Origin: Bradyrhizobium sp. 190
Lineage (GTDB): Bacteria > Pseudomonadota > Alphaproteobacteria > Rhizobiales > Xanthobacteraceae
Assembly (NCBI RefSeq): GCF_023073415.1
Contig: NZ_JADPJL010000063.1
Location: 62,001-126,000, forward strand
DNA length: 64,000 bases
Direction: 5' to 3'
Positions 16,455 to 25,330 of the stretch are shown here, piece by piece. The notes under the pieces were generated by a model. It saw only the letters and a list, made by a program, of their open reading frames with translations. It ran no database searches and had not been told where the DNA came from. The translations under genes and the position numbers were made by a program. Position 1 is the stretch's first letter, and every line of letters begins with the position of its first letter.

Positions 16455-16890
16455 CCTCAAAACAGAGGGAGCAGGGAATGCCGGGTGCTTGCTGCACCCG
16501 CGGTCTCGTGTGCAAGAGTGGAGATAGAGGCGCACACGAGCATACAGGTACAGCCGGAGCACTCCGGCATTCCCTGCGCAATGGGTTGACGGCTTATGCC
16601 GCGCTCTCCCTGGAGACGAATTCCTCTTGCCTCCATCGCTGCCGGCTTGATGGCTCAATCGATCCGGTCGGATCGAAGTCGCCACCGGCAGCTTGGCACC
16701 AGCCACGGGTGTCGGGACCACACGGTTTTGCCGTACGCTTCAGCGCCGTACGTCTTGCGCGCCGTGCTCGCTCACGGATAACCGCCCTGCGAACAACTTC
16801 TCGCGCCCGACGCTGCTGCGTCCACCGCATCCCATCCCAACGTTCGTGACGATGGCCAACGCCCCTCTTCTTCAGGACGGGATGGCGGGT
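16455..16890. repeat. Large structured intergenic repeat (cloverleaf-like), rhizobial type
   Basis: An outer perfect 14-base inverted repeat (GCAGGGAATGCCGG at 16471-16484, CCGGCATTCCCTGC at 16564-16577) encloses three inner hairpins. These are CGGGTGC/GCACCCG, a perfect nine-base pair CTCGTGTGC/GCACACGAG (16505-16513, 16532-16540), and CCGGAG/CTCCGG. The following 300 bases are non-coding but, from memory, belong to the same element, which I associate with many Bradyrhizobium genomes where it is mis-called as small ORFs. The boundaries are approximate. The rest of the 790-base gap (16329-17118) shows no gene. Confidence 0.6.
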
Positions 16891-17118
16891 TTGTAGGACT
16901 GATTTGGGGTGGCGGCGAAGCGAATTATTTTTGCAACCGAGACTGGACGGGGCAAATCGCGTTGAAATGGCTAGGGAAGTTGGTGTTTGCGAGCAAGACC
17001 CAGAGGTGCAGACGAATGGTTTGACGCTGTCAGGGTAGCCGCAAATTTGCTTCCGCTTCCCCTGGCATGAGCGTCGCTTGGCGGGGAGCAGCTCATGGTT
17101 TTAGGCGGTCGGGTGTTT

Positions 17119-17940
17119 TTAGCGCACTGACCATGGCCATGCGAATGACGGTTGCGGTTTCTTGGCTTGCGGCCGCGCCGGGGTTGGCGTCGGGTTTTGC
17201 GCCTGGCCGACCGTGGCCGCCTGCCGCGGACGCGGCAGTGGTATTTCGGGCATCACCTTTGGTTCTTCCACCTTTGGCTCTTCAGGCATCATCTTTGGCG
17301 CTTCTGGCATCGCCTTTGGCTCTGAAGCGCTGGCGATGACGCGGGCGAGTTGTTCCTGGCTTGCGTTGACCCGCTCGGTAAGCGTCTGGCTTTCGCGCGC
17401 CATCTGGAGCTGGGTCGCCTTGATCTGGTCGACGATACTGTTGTTGCGCGCCACTTCTTCCCGGCTCGCCTCGAATTGGCTCGCGAGATTTTCATTGTCG
17501 CGGACCAATTGTTCTTGCCTCGCCTTGAGCTGTTCGACCGTTTGCCTCAAGGCAGCGAGATCGCGCGCCATCGGTTGGAGCTGCTGCGCCAACTCGGAAG
17601 ACAAGGCAGCAGCAGCCGACGCGGCTTCTTTCGGCGCAGCGGCTTCCGGCGCCGCCTGTGTGAGAGGTTTCGCATCTGAGGTGGCCATCATCGCCGTATC
17701 AACGGAGGATGACCACCACCAGGCAGCGACACCAATGGATGCTGCCAACAAAGAACCGACCAAAACCACAAAGCGCCAATCCGCCAATCGATGACTCGTT
17801 GCCAGCGGGAGACGAGACGTCTTCATGCTGGCCGGCGGGGCCGAAGGACTGATTCCCACTTCGCGGGCCAAGTTCGAAAACTGCTGCTCCAAACTCGCGA
17901 TCTGCCCTTCCGCGAGCTTGTCGTTGAGTGTGGAATCCAT
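17119..17940 (-). CDS. Single-pass membrane coiled-coil protein, unknown function
   Basis: A 273-residue protein. The cytosolic N-terminus of about 55 residues (LNDKLAEGQIASLEQQFSNL) leads into one transmembrane helix (VVLVGSLLAASIGVAAWWW). A long periplasmic coiled coil (about 110-205) is rich in Gln, Glu, Leu and Arg, and a Pro/Glu/Met repeat (MPEAPKMMPEEPKVEEPKVM) precedes a Pro-rich tail. No enzymatic motif. Similar proteins are common in Bradyrhizobium by recall. It stands alone, with a repeat behind its promoter side. An envelope-spanning or structural role is only a guess. Confidence 0.68.
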   Translation of the reverse strand: MDSTLNDKLAEGQIASLEQQFSNLAREVGISPSAPPASMKTSRLPLATSHRLADWRFVVLVGSLLAASIGVAAWWWSSSVDTAMMATSDAKPLTQAAPEAAAPKEAASAAAALSSELAQQLQPMARDLAALRQTVEQLKARQEQLVRDNENLASQFEASREEVARNNSIVDQIKATQLQMARESQTLTERVNASQEQLARVIASASEPKAMPEAPKMMPEEPKVEEPKVMPEIPLPRPRQAATVGQAQNPTPTPARPQAKKPQPSFAWPWSVR

Positions 17941-18164
17941 TTGGTGCTCCGTATCAAATGCAATGGCACCCGCCTGAGAGCGATCCGGGCATCTGCGCTA
18001 CGGCGAGCTAACACTGGCGTTTAACGCAGTCGAGAAGGCGGAACTATGTTCACAGCCGGCGAACTACGGAAGGAACTCTGACCCTTCGCGAGCGCGCTGC
18101 ATTCGCCGCCGAGTTCCTTACCCTGTTCCAAGCCGAAGGCCCGCATGCGCGAAGCGCACAGTCC

Positions 18165-18278
18165 GTAGGATGGGTGGAGCGACTTGTCCGCCGTAGCTCA
18201 ACGAGCGAAGGCGGAAGCGATACCCATCAATTGCGGCGTACGACTATGATGGGTTTCGCTGCGCTCTACCCATCCTAC
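18165..18278. repeat. Palindromic intergenic repeat (GTAGGATGGGT type)
   Basis: Perfect 11-base terminal inverted repeats, GTAGGATGGGT and ACCCATCCTAC, bound a 114-base element. Its interior contains secondary GATGGGT/ACCCATC pairs. It directly follows the stop of the ring-cleaving dioxygenase gene on the minus strand and could act as its transcription stop. The upstream 220 bases to the coiled-coil gene contain nothing else recognisable. Confidence 0.55.
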
Positions 18279-18282
18279 GAAT

Positions 18283-19236
18283 CTACGTAATCGGCTTCAG
18301 CCCTGCCTCGATCGCAGCGCGACGCGGCTCCAGGAACGGCGGCAGCGCCAACCTTTCGCCGAGCGTTTCCATCGGCTCGTCGGTCGCGAAACCCGGGCCA
18401 TCGGTCGCGATCTCGAACAGGATGCCGTTGGGCTCGCGGAAATAGAGGCTGCGGAAATAGAAACGGTCGATCTCGCCGCTGTTGGGGACGCGGAGCTCAT
18501 TAAGCCGCTGCGTCCAGGCGTGGTACTGCGCCTCGTCGGGGGTGCGGAACGCGACATGGTGCACGCCGCCGGCGCCTTGCCGCGCCATTGGCGAATTCTT
18601 GTCTTCGAGCACGTGCAGTTCGGCGGCGGGACTACTCTGTCCCTTTGCCTCGCCCATCTCGAACACATGGATCTGCGCGCCGTGGGCGGCATAGTCGCGC
18701 ACGCGGCGCATGTTCATGACTTCGGTCAGCACGAAGGCGGTGCGCGACAGCTCGTGCACGGTCAACACGATCGGACCGAGGCCGCGGATCTGGTGTTCCG
18801 CCGGCACCGGGCTGCGTTCCCACGGCGAGGCCGTGCCCGCGCCCCCATCGTCGATCAGCACCAGCCGCTGCCCCTCGCCGTCCTCGAACGGCAGCGTCAG
18901 GCGGCCGTCGACCTCGACGATATCGCCGGCCACGGCGCCGGCTTGTTTCAGGCGATCCCGCCAATAGCCCAGCGTCTTCTCGCCCGCGACACGCAGGCCA
19001 GTGCGCGAGATCGAGTTTATTCCGCGCTGCTCGGGGGCTGCCGGGAAATCGAAGAAGGTGAGATCGGTGCCGGGATTGGCTTTGCCGTCGGCGTAGAACA
19101 GGTGATAGGCGCTGACGTCGTCCTGGTTGACGGTCTTCTTGACCAGCCGCATGCCGAGGAGTGCGGTGTAAAAGGCCAAATTCTCCCGCGGCTTCGCCGA
19201 GATCGCGGTCAGATGATGAATTCCGCCTAGCTGCAT
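18283..19236 (-). CDS. MhqO-type ring-cleaving dioxygenase (VOC superfamily)
   Basis: A 317-residue two-domain glyoxalase-fold protein of the MhqO/YfiE group, often annotated as ring-cleaving or hydroquinone-specific dioxygenase. Visible family features are GIHHLTAI at the N-terminus with the first metal His, FYTALLGMRLVKKTVNQDD, YADGKANPGTDLTFFDFP, GGVHHVAFRTPD in the second domain with the second His, and YFREPNGILFEIATDGPGF with the metal Glu. Bacterial homologues act in quinone and hydroquinone detoxification. It is a lone gene, not joined to the aromatic cluster at the left end. Confidence 0.85.
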   Translation of the reverse strand: MQLGGIHHLTAISAKPRENLAFYTALLGMRLVKKTVNQDDVSAYHLFYADGKANPGTDLTFFDFPAAPEQRGINSISRTGLRVAGEKTLGYWRDRLKQAGAVAGDIVEVDGRLTLPFEDGEGQRLVLIDDGGAGTASPWERSPVPAEHQIRGLGPIVLTVHELSRTAFVLTEVMNMRRVRDYAAHGAQIHVFEMGEAKGQSSPAAELHVLEDKNSPMARQGAGGVHHVAFRTPDEAQYHAWTQRLNELRVPNSGEIDRFYFRSLYFREPNGILFEIATDGPGFATDEPMETLGERLALPPFLEPRRAAIEAGLKPIT

Positions 19237-19363
19237 TGCGTTATCCTCCAGTCACATCCCCGAAAAATTCTCAGGGAATGGTTGGGCCCATTGCCGGATC
19301 ATGTAGGATATGGCCGGATGATTGGCCAGCGGCACCGTCGCCGCCTGCTTTAGAGGCAAGTTC

Positions 19364-20125
19364 ATGACCGGGCACCTCATTGTGTCGGACGAAGATGCGA
19401 CGCGCGTGATCACGTTGAGGCGGCCCGAGAAGAAGAACGCGATCACGCAAGACATGTATCGCGCCATGAGCGACGCCATCGACACGGCGCAGAACAATCC
19501 CGATATCCGCTGCATCATCATCACCGGCGGCTCCGGCGTATTCACCGCCGGCAACGATCTGGAAGATTTTCTCAAGGACGGCACCTCCAACAGCGATGTA
19601 CCGCGCGCTTCCAATGCCGCAAAATTCCTTTATTCGCTGGCGCACAACGTCAAGCCGATCATCGCCGCCGTCGACGGCGTCGCGATCGGCATCGGCACCA
19701 CGATGCTGTTCCATTGCGACTACGTGCTCGCCAGCAAGACCGCGACCTTCTCGACGCCCTTCATCCATCTCGGGCTGGTGCCGGAAGGCGCGTCCAGTCT
19801 GCTGATGCCGCGCACCATGGGTCACCAGCGCGCCTTCTCCCTGCTGGTGATGGGGCGAACCTTCTCCGCCGACGACGCGCGCGAAGCCGGCTTCGTCAAT
19901 GTTGTGGTGGCGCCGGGCCATACCGAGGCCGAGGCGCGCAAGGTGGCCCGCGAGATTTGCCATCTGCCGGCGGAAGCGGTCGCGATCTCGCGAAAATTGT
20001 TGAAACTGCCGCCTGAGGACATGACGCGCCGGATCGACCAGGAAGGCCATCTGTTCGGCGAACGGATGCGCTCCAAGGAAGCGGTCGCCGCGTTCAAGGC
20101 GTTCTTTGCACGGAAGAAGGGGTAA
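19364..20125 (+). CDS. Enoyl-CoA hydratase/isomerase (crotonase family)
   Basis: A 253-residue crotonase. Typical features are RRPEKKNAITQDMYRAM, the oxyanion-hole segments IITGGSGVFTAGNDLEDF and DGVAIGIGTTMLFHCDYVLA, and FIHLGLVPEGASS, where Glu replaces one of the two hydratase glutamates by position. The ATG with AGAGG seven bases upstream was preferred over the longer frame. Many single-copy crotonases like this one have no assigned substrate; it could hydrate or isomerise enoyl-CoA in fatty-acid or aromatic acid degradation. It is followed by a palindromic repeat. Confidence 0.85.
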   Translation: MTGHLIVSDEDATRVITLRRPEKKNAITQDMYRAMSDAIDTAQNNPDIRCIIITGGSGVFTAGNDLEDFLKDGTSNSDVPRASNAAKFLYSLAHNVKPIIAAVDGVAIGIGTTMLFHCDYVLASKTATFSTPFIHLGLVPEGASSLLMPRTMGHQRAFSLLVMGRTFSADDAREAGFVNVVVAPGHTEAEARKVAREICHLPAEAVAISRKLLKLPPEDMTRRIDQEGHLFGERMRSKEAVAAFKAFFARKKG

Positions 20126-20132
20126 CTATCGT

Positions 20133-20231
20133 GTAGGGTGGGCAAAGGCGCGTGAGCGCCGTGCCCACCATCTTTACTTAGAGCAAGTTCGATCGTGTGT
20201 TGGTGGGCACGCTACGCTTTGCCCACCCTAC
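20133..20231. repeat. Palindromic intergenic repeat (GTAGGGTGGGCAAAG type), copy 1
   Basis: Perfect 15-base terminal inverted repeats, GTAGGGTGGGCAAAG and CTTTGCCCACCCTAC, with internal GTGCCCACC/GGTGGGCAC pairing. A second copy of the same family lies at 44129-44213. It falls between the crotonase stop and the nucleotidase start. Confidence 0.65.
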
Positions 20232-20263
20232 GAAGTCCAGCCTTGATCCCGCATATCGGTGCC

Positions 20264-21928
20264 ATGAAAATTCTCTTCCGTCCCATCCTTGCGTTCGCGA
20301 TCATCACGACGCTTGCCGCGTCATCGCTCGCCCAGACCCCCGCGCCGATCGACCTGCGCATTCTCGCGATCAATGATTTTCACGGCTACCTTCGCCCGCC
20401 GCCGGGTGGGATCACCATCACCGATCCCGAAGACAGGACGAAGAAGATCACCGTCCCCGCCGGCGGCGCCGAACACATGGCGACGCTGGTCAGCCAGCTT
20501 CGCGAGGGCCACAAGAACACGATCTTCGTCGCGGCCGGCGACCTGATCGGCGCCAGCCCGTTTTTGTCGGCGATGTTCCATGACGAGCCGACGATCGAGG
20601 CGCTGTCGATGATGGGGCTGGATATTTCCTCGGTCGGCAATCACGAATTCGACGAGGGCAAGGATGAACTGCTGCGGATGCAGAATGGCGGCTGCCACCC
20701 GCTCGACAAATGCCAGGGTCCGCATCCGTTTACGGGTGCGAAATTTCGCTATCTCGCCGCCAGCACGTTCGAGAAGAGCAGCGGCAAGACGGTGTTTCCC
20801 GCTTACGACATCAGGGAGTTCGACGGCATTCCGGTCGCCTTCATCGGCCTGACCTTGAAGGGCACCCCGGGCCTCGTCTCGCCGACAGGCGTTGCCGACC
20901 TCGAATTTCGCGACGAAGCCAGTACGGTGAATGCGCTGATCCCGGAATTGAAGGCGCGCGGCGTCGAGGCCATCGTCGTGCTGATCCACGAAGGCGGATT
21001 GCCGACGGGCGACTACAATGAATGCCCTGGCGTTTCGGGGCCGATCGTCGATATCGTCAAGAAGTTCGATCATGCGGTGGACGTCGTGGTCTCCGGCCAT
21101 ACCCACCGCGCCTATGTCTGCGAGATCGACGGGCGGCTCGTCACATCAGGCGACAAATACGGCACGCTCGTCACCGCGATCGATCTCAAGCTCGATCCAA
21201 CGACGCGCGATGTCGTCAGCGCCAAAGCCGACAACACCATCGTCCGCACCGCAACGCTCGCGAAGGACATCCAGCAAACCGCGCTGATTGAATCCTACGA
21301 TAGGCTGGCTGCGCCAATCGCCAACCGTCCGGCGGGTTCGGCGACGGCAACGCTGTCGCGCGTGCCCAACGCTGCCGGCGAAAGTCCGCTCGGCGACATC
21401 ATCGCCGACGCGCAACTCGCCGCGACCCGCGCCGAGGAAAAAGGCGGCGCCGTCATCGCCTTCACCAATCCCGGCGGCGTGCGCGCCGACGTAACGCACA
21501 GAGAGAACGGCGCGGTGACCTATGGCGACCTGTTCGCCAGCCAGCCGTTCCGCAATCAACTGGTGACGGTCACGCTGACCGGCAAGCAGATCAAGGACAT
21601 GCTGGAGCAGCAATGGCTCGATCCGAAACGGCCAAGGATCCTGCAGGTGTCCAAGGGTTTTTCTTACGCGTGGGACGCTGCCCGGCCTGACGGCGAACGC
21701 GTGCTTGCGGAACGCATGTCGCTGAACGGACAACCGCTCGATCCCGCCGCGAGCTATCGCGTCACCGTCAACAACTTCCTGTTCGTCGGCGGCGACGGTT
21801 TCACCGTGCTCACGGAGGGAACCGCGCCGCAGACCGGCATCTACGACAGCGACGCACTGAACAGCTATTTTCTGGCCAGCAGCCCGATCGGCCCGACCGC
21901 AGCCGATCGCATCATCAGGATAAATTAG
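20264..21928 (+). CDS. Secreted 5'-nucleotidase / UshA-like metallophosphoesterase
   Basis: A 554-residue periplasmic enzyme. A signal peptide (ILFRPILAFAIITTLAASSLA) is cleaved near residue 23. The N-terminal metallophosphatase domain shows NDFHG (D38, H40), AAGDLIG, GNHEFD and SGHTHRAY, the standard two-metal ligands. The C-terminal 5'-nucleotidase domain has NPGGVRADV for nucleotide binding, ASQPFRNQLV and NNFLFVGGDGF. It likely dephosphorylates extracellular nucleotides or UDP-sugars for scavenging. The insert NGGCHPLDKCQ with two cysteines may form a disulphide. The gene is single. The following 295 bases hold only a repeat-like sequence. Confidence 0.9.
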   Translation: MKILFRPILAFAIITTLAASSLAQTPAPIDLRILAINDFHGYLRPPPGGITITDPEDRTKKITVPAGGAEHMATLVSQLREGHKNTIFVAAGDLIGASPFLSAMFHDEPTIEALSMMGLDISSVGNHEFDEGKDELLRMQNGGCHPLDKCQGPHPFTGAKFRYLAASTFEKSSGKTVFPAYDIREFDGIPVAFIGLTLKGTPGLVSPTGVADLEFRDEASTVNALIPELKARGVEAIVVLIHEGGLPTGDYNECPGVSGPIVDIVKKFDHAVDVVVSGHTHRAYVCEIDGRLVTSGDKYGTLVTAIDLKLDPTTRDVVSAKADNTIVRTATLAKDIQQTALIESYDRLAAPIANRPAGSATATLSRVPNAAGESPLGDIIADAQLAATRAEEKGGAVIAFTNPGGVRADVTHRENGAVTYGDLFASQPFRNQLVTVTLTGKQIKDMLEQQWLDPKRPRILQVSKGFSYAWDAARPDGERVLAERMSLNGQPLDPAASYRVTVNNFLFVGGDGFTVLTEGTAPQTGIYDSDALNSYFLASSPIGPTAADRIIRIN

Positions 21929-21934
21929 CAGCGA

Positions 21935-22110
21935 CGCGCGACGCGCCGCGTTCCCCGGATGCTGCGCAGCGCCAACAGCGCGTTCGCGCGCGTCTTCGAC
22001 CCGCGGCGTGGTGCGCGGCTGATCCGGAGTCCACACGCTGCTGCGATGGGTCCCGGCTCTGCGGTGCATCGTCAAGCGACGCTGCACCGCGTCCGGGACA
22101 CGGAATGCCG
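21935..22110. repeat. Probable rhizobial interspersed repeat (GGGTCCCGGCTCTGCG type)
   Basis: GC-rich non-coding stretch containing CCCCGGATGCTGCGCAGCGC, CTGATCCGG and TGGGTCCCGGCTCTGCG ... GCGTCCGGGACACGG. I recall this arrangement as a recurring Bradyrhizobium intergenic element. Arms such as GTCCCGG/CCGGGAC pair imperfectly. There is no second copy in the window, so the call rests on recall and the lack of any coding sense. Confidence 0.35.
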
Positions 22111-22223
22111 ATTCGAAGAAAAGCCATCATCTTCTTGATGCCATTCCGTAGGCCTTTCCGAGCGGCTCCTAACGGCCTAGATTAGCCCCTCCTCGCCGGC
22201 GCGCCTTAACGCCAGGATCTTGC

Positions 22224-23150
22224 ATGACACTCCTTCTGACCCATTCCGCATGTCTCGACCATGTCACGCCTCCGGGACACCCCGAGCGTCCGGACCGGCT
22301 GCGCGCAGTTGCTGAGGTTATGGCCGAAGATCGCTTCAAGCCGCTCACGCGCAGCGAGGCGCCGGAAGGCAATCTCGATTCCGTCACGCTGTGCCATGGC
22401 GAGCATTATGTCGGCGAGCTCCGGCACATCGCCCCGCAAAGCGGCATGATCTATATCGACGGCGACACCTCGATGTCGCCGGGCACCTGGGAAGCTGTCA
22501 TGCGCGGCGTCGGCGGCGCGGTGGCGGCAACCGACGCTGTCATGTCCGGCGCCCACCGGAATGCGTTCGTCGCGGTGCGCCCGCCCGGCCATCATGCCGA
22601 GGTCTCGAAGCCGATGGGCTTCTGCTTCTTCGACAATGTCGCCATTGCCGCCCGCCACGCCCAGCGCAAATACGGCATCGGCCGCGCGGCGATCGTCGAT
22701 TTCGACGTCCATCACGGCAACGGCACGCAGGACATTTTCTGGCACGATCCGACCGTGATGTATTGCTCGACGCACCAGATGCCGCTGTTTCCCGGCACCG
22801 GCGCCAGCGGCGAGCGCGGCGAGCACGACACCATCGTCAATGCGCCGCTGGCTTCCGAAGACGGCAGCGCCAAGTTCCGCGCAGCGTTCGAAAACCTGAT
22901 CCTGCCGCAGTTGCAGAAATTCTCGCCGGAACTGGTGATCATCTCCGCCGGCTTCGACGCGCATTACCGCGATCCGCTGGCCTCGCTCAATCTGAAGGCC
23001 GATGATTTCGGCTGGGTCACGCGCAAGCTGATGGACCAGGCCGAGGCAAGCGCAGGTGGGCGGGTTGTGTCAGTGCTGGAGGGCGGCTACGACCTGCAGG
23101 GGCTGAAAGAGTCGGTTGCGTCGCATGTCACCGCATTGATGGGCGCGTAA
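22224..23150 (+). CDS. Histone deacetylase-family zinc amidohydrolase
   Basis: A 308-residue arginase/deacetylase-fold enzyme of the bacterial HDAC / acetylpolyamine amidohydrolase / AcuC group. The catalytic His pair is in RPPGHHAE (H123, H124), the zinc ligands are D161 and H163 (DFDVHHGNGTQD) with D245 (SAGFDAHYRDP), and the transition-state Tyr is Y289 (LEGGYDL). AGGATC six bases before the ATG supports the start. The substrate could be acetylated polyamines or small amides. It is followed after 73 bases by xseB; they may share a transcript, an arrangement I recall from other Bradyrhizobium genomes. Confidence 0.9.
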   Translation: MTLLLTHSACLDHVTPPGHPERPDRLRAVAEVMAEDRFKPLTRSEAPEGNLDSVTLCHGEHYVGELRHIAPQSGMIYIDGDTSMSPGTWEAVMRGVGGAVAATDAVMSGAHRNAFVAVRPPGHHAEVSKPMGFCFFDNVAIAARHAQRKYGIGRAAIVDFDVHHGNGTQDIFWHDPTVMYCSTHQMPLFPGTGASGERGEHDTIVNAPLASEDGSAKFRAAFENLILPQLQKFSPELVIISAGFDAHYRDPLASLNLKADDFGWVTRKLMDQAEASAGGRVVSVLEGGYDLQGLKESVASHVTALMGA

Positions 23151-23223
23151 ATCCCCGCCACAATAGGCGCGCAAAATTGTTATTTGATTCTGCGCTCTTA
23201 GGGGGCGCATTCGGGAACCTGAT

Positions 23224-23475
23224 ATGGCCGAAAATACCCAGATGGACGTCAAAAAACTTTCCTTCGAGCGCGCGATGGAGGAACTCGAATCGATCGTGAA
23301 GCGGCTGGAGGACGGCAAGGTGCCGCTGGAGGAATCGGTCACGATCTATGAGCGCGGCGAGGCGCTGAAGCGCCGCTGCGAAGAATTGCTGCGGCAGGCC
23401 GAGGCCCGCGTCGACAAGATCACCACCGATGCAAACGGCCAGGTCACCGGAACCGAGCCGCTCGACGTGCAGTGA
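23224..23475 (+). CDS. xseB: Exodeoxyribonuclease VII small subunit
   Basis: An 83-residue all-helical protein with the XseB signature LSFERAMEELESIVKRLEDG and PLEESVTIYERGEALKRRCE, followed by the second helix and an acidic tail. It forms the small subunit of the ATP-independent single-strand nuclease ExoVII. The large subunit gene xseA is not in this window, which is normal for this group where the two are unlinked. Confidence 0.93.
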   Translation: MAENTQMDVKKLSFERAMEELESIVKRLEDGKVPLEESVTIYERGEALKRRCEELLRQAEARVDKITTDANGQVTGTEPLDVQ

Positions 23476-23677
23476 TTCGGCCGGGGTGGAATATCACCCC
23501 ACCAGTCTCGCCTGGCATAACCGAGAGAATCCGGGGCGAATTCGGCGCTCGCCTCCCACCGAACGGCTGAATAACCGGTCAGTTGGGTCGCCGATCTAGT
23601 CGCCGATTTAGTTACCGATTTAGTTCTTGGCGCCCTGCCCAGCCTGTTATAGTCGGCCATCACTCCGGGGACAGTAC

Positions 23678-24976
23678 GTGCGCGTCCAGCACCGCCATAT
23701 CATCTATATTCAGGGCTACGATCCGCGCGGGCTGGCGCAATATTACCGCATGTTCCGGACCGAGCTGCGCAAGTTCGGCCGGCTTTACCAGCTCCAGGCC
23801 ACCATCAGCCGGCCCAAGGTCGCTGCCGACGACGAGATCGCGTCCTGGACCATCGATACCAAGGCGGAGGATTGGCAGACCCGCACGGCCTACGATTTCC
23901 TCCGGTTCGAAGACTTCATCCAGCAAGATCTGGCGTCGCCGATCTGGCGCACGGTGTTCAGCGCGGTGTGGATCTACTGGCGACTGGTCTTCTCCGGCAC
24001 CATCGCCCGCTTCGGCAAGGCGAACTGGCGTTTTGCAACTTTCATCACCTATCCGCACCTGATGCTGTTGCTGGAGGCCGCGGGCGCCGCAGCCATCGCC
24101 TTTGTCTTCGAGAAGGGGCTGAATGCGCTCGGCATCCCCGACATTTTCAGCATCGCCATCGCGATCGCGCTCTTCGTCGCCCTGCTCGGCACCGTGCTGA
24201 AATACACGGAGAACGCCACTTACGTGCTCTATCTCCTGTGCGACACGATCTGGACCTGGGAGTTCTCGCGCAGAGAACGCCCCGAATGGGACCAGCGCAT
24301 CGACCGCTTCGCGCAGCATCTGGTCAAGACAGCCAAAAGCACCGACGCCGAAGAAATCGTCATCGTCGGCCATAGCTCCGGTTCGTTCCTGTCGACGGAA
24401 ATGCTGGCGCGCGCGCTGAAGCTCGACCCCGCGCTCGGCCGTCACGGTCCGCGGATCGTGCTGCTGACGATCGGCGGCAATTTCCCGATCGTCGGCTATC
24501 ACGCCGTGTCGCAGCAGTTCCGCGACCATCTGCGGATGCTCGCCATCGAGCCGTCGATCGACTGGATCGACTGTCAGGCCCGCAAGGACGTGATGAATTT
24601 CTACCAGTTCGATCCGATCACGAGCCATGGCATCGACGTTGGCTCCGCCAGGCGCAACCCGAAGATCGTGCCGGTGCGCTTCCGCGACATCATCCAGCCC
24701 GAACACTACAGAAAATTCCGCTGGCAGTTCTTCCGCGTGCATTTCCAGTTCGTGATGGCCAACGAACGGCCCAACGCCTACGACTTCTTCATGATCGTCT
24801 GCGGACCGGTCCCGCTCAGCGCGCGCATGGCCGTCCCCGACGCCGCGCTTGATGTCGCCACCGGTGATTCCGGAGTGCGCGATCGGGCCTGGAAAAGGAT
24901 CGAAGCCGCCACGATGGCGGCCTCAAGTGCCGCCGATTTGGGTAAAATGGAACCATCCGCCCGCCGCAGCGGTTGA
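23678..24976 (+). CDS. Membrane-attached alpha/beta-hydrolase-like protein
   Basis: A 432-residue protein opening with HIIYIQGYDPRG, which looks like the first strand and oxyanion loop of an alpha/beta hydrolase. Two transmembrane helices follow in the middle (YPHLMLLLEAAGAAAIAFVF, then IFSIAIAIALFVALLGTVLK). A nucleophile elbow GHSSGSFL (Ser) comes after EEIVIVGH, with PRIVLLTIGGNFP after it. The late His/Asp cannot be fixed by eye. The GTG start has GGGGA seven bases upstream and places the motif at the N-terminus; the longer ATG-like frame does not. A lipase or thioesterase-like role is possible but not shown. Confidence 0.72.
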   Translation: MRVQHRHIIYIQGYDPRGLAQYYRMFRTELRKFGRLYQLQATISRPKVAADDEIASWTIDTKAEDWQTRTAYDFLRFEDFIQQDLASPIWRTVFSAVWIYWRLVFSGTIARFGKANWRFATFITYPHLMLLLEAAGAAAIAFVFEKGLNALGIPDIFSIAIAIALFVALLGTVLKYTENATYVLYLLCDTIWTWEFSRRERPEWDQRIDRFAQHLVKTAKSTDAEEIVIVGHSSGSFLSTEMLARALKLDPALGRHGPRIVLLTIGGNFPIVGYHAVSQQFRDHLRMLAIEPSIDWIDCQARKDVMNFYQFDPITSHGIDVGSARRNPKIVPVRFRDIIQPEHYRKFRWQFFRVHFQFVMANERPNAYDFFMIVCGPVPLSARMAVPDAALDVATGDSGVRDRAWKRIEAATMAASSAADLGKMEPSARRSG

Positions 24977-25166
24977 AAAATCGCGGTTTTCCGATTCGCT
25001 CCCCCGGGAACCGAATTGGCTCTCCGGGTTGGCTTTGGCGGCGGCTTTGGTGTAAAGCTTGCCGTTCTGTGGGCTTGGGAGAGCAGCCTGCCGGCTAACT
25101 TTCGACGGCAGCAAGCGCTTCAAATAGCTAAAGAAACTGAACCGGGAAGGGTTTAGAAGCTACTAA

Positions 25167-25182
25167 CGTGATGCATATCACA
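25167..25182. promoter_or_regulatory. Candidate Crp/Fnr-type operator upstream of dxs
   Basis: CGTGATGCATATCACA matches the Crp consensus TGTGA-N6-TCACA at nine of ten positions. Its core GTGAT-GCAT-ATCAC also fits a Crp/FNR half-site symmetry. It lies about 150 bases before the dxs start, in a 354-base gap (24977-25330) that contains no gene. The match is by eye; the actual regulator is unknown. Confidence 0.3.
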
Positions 25183-25330
25183 TGGTTTAAGCCGGAGTGC
25201 ATCTAGGCTTTCAAATCAGGTACCGGCCCGCCGAGATGGCACCGGGGTCTGGATTTTCACGGCGCGGTTAACGCGCTTCCCGTCTCGCGTCGGGCCGCTT
25301 GGCCCTGACATGCAAAATTGGAACATCGCA

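Noticed and set aside
16439..16849. 136-codon frame inside the structured repeat at 16455-16890
   Set aside because: Composition (Cys, Arg, Ser, His) and hairpin structure show that it is translated repeat sequence, not a protein.
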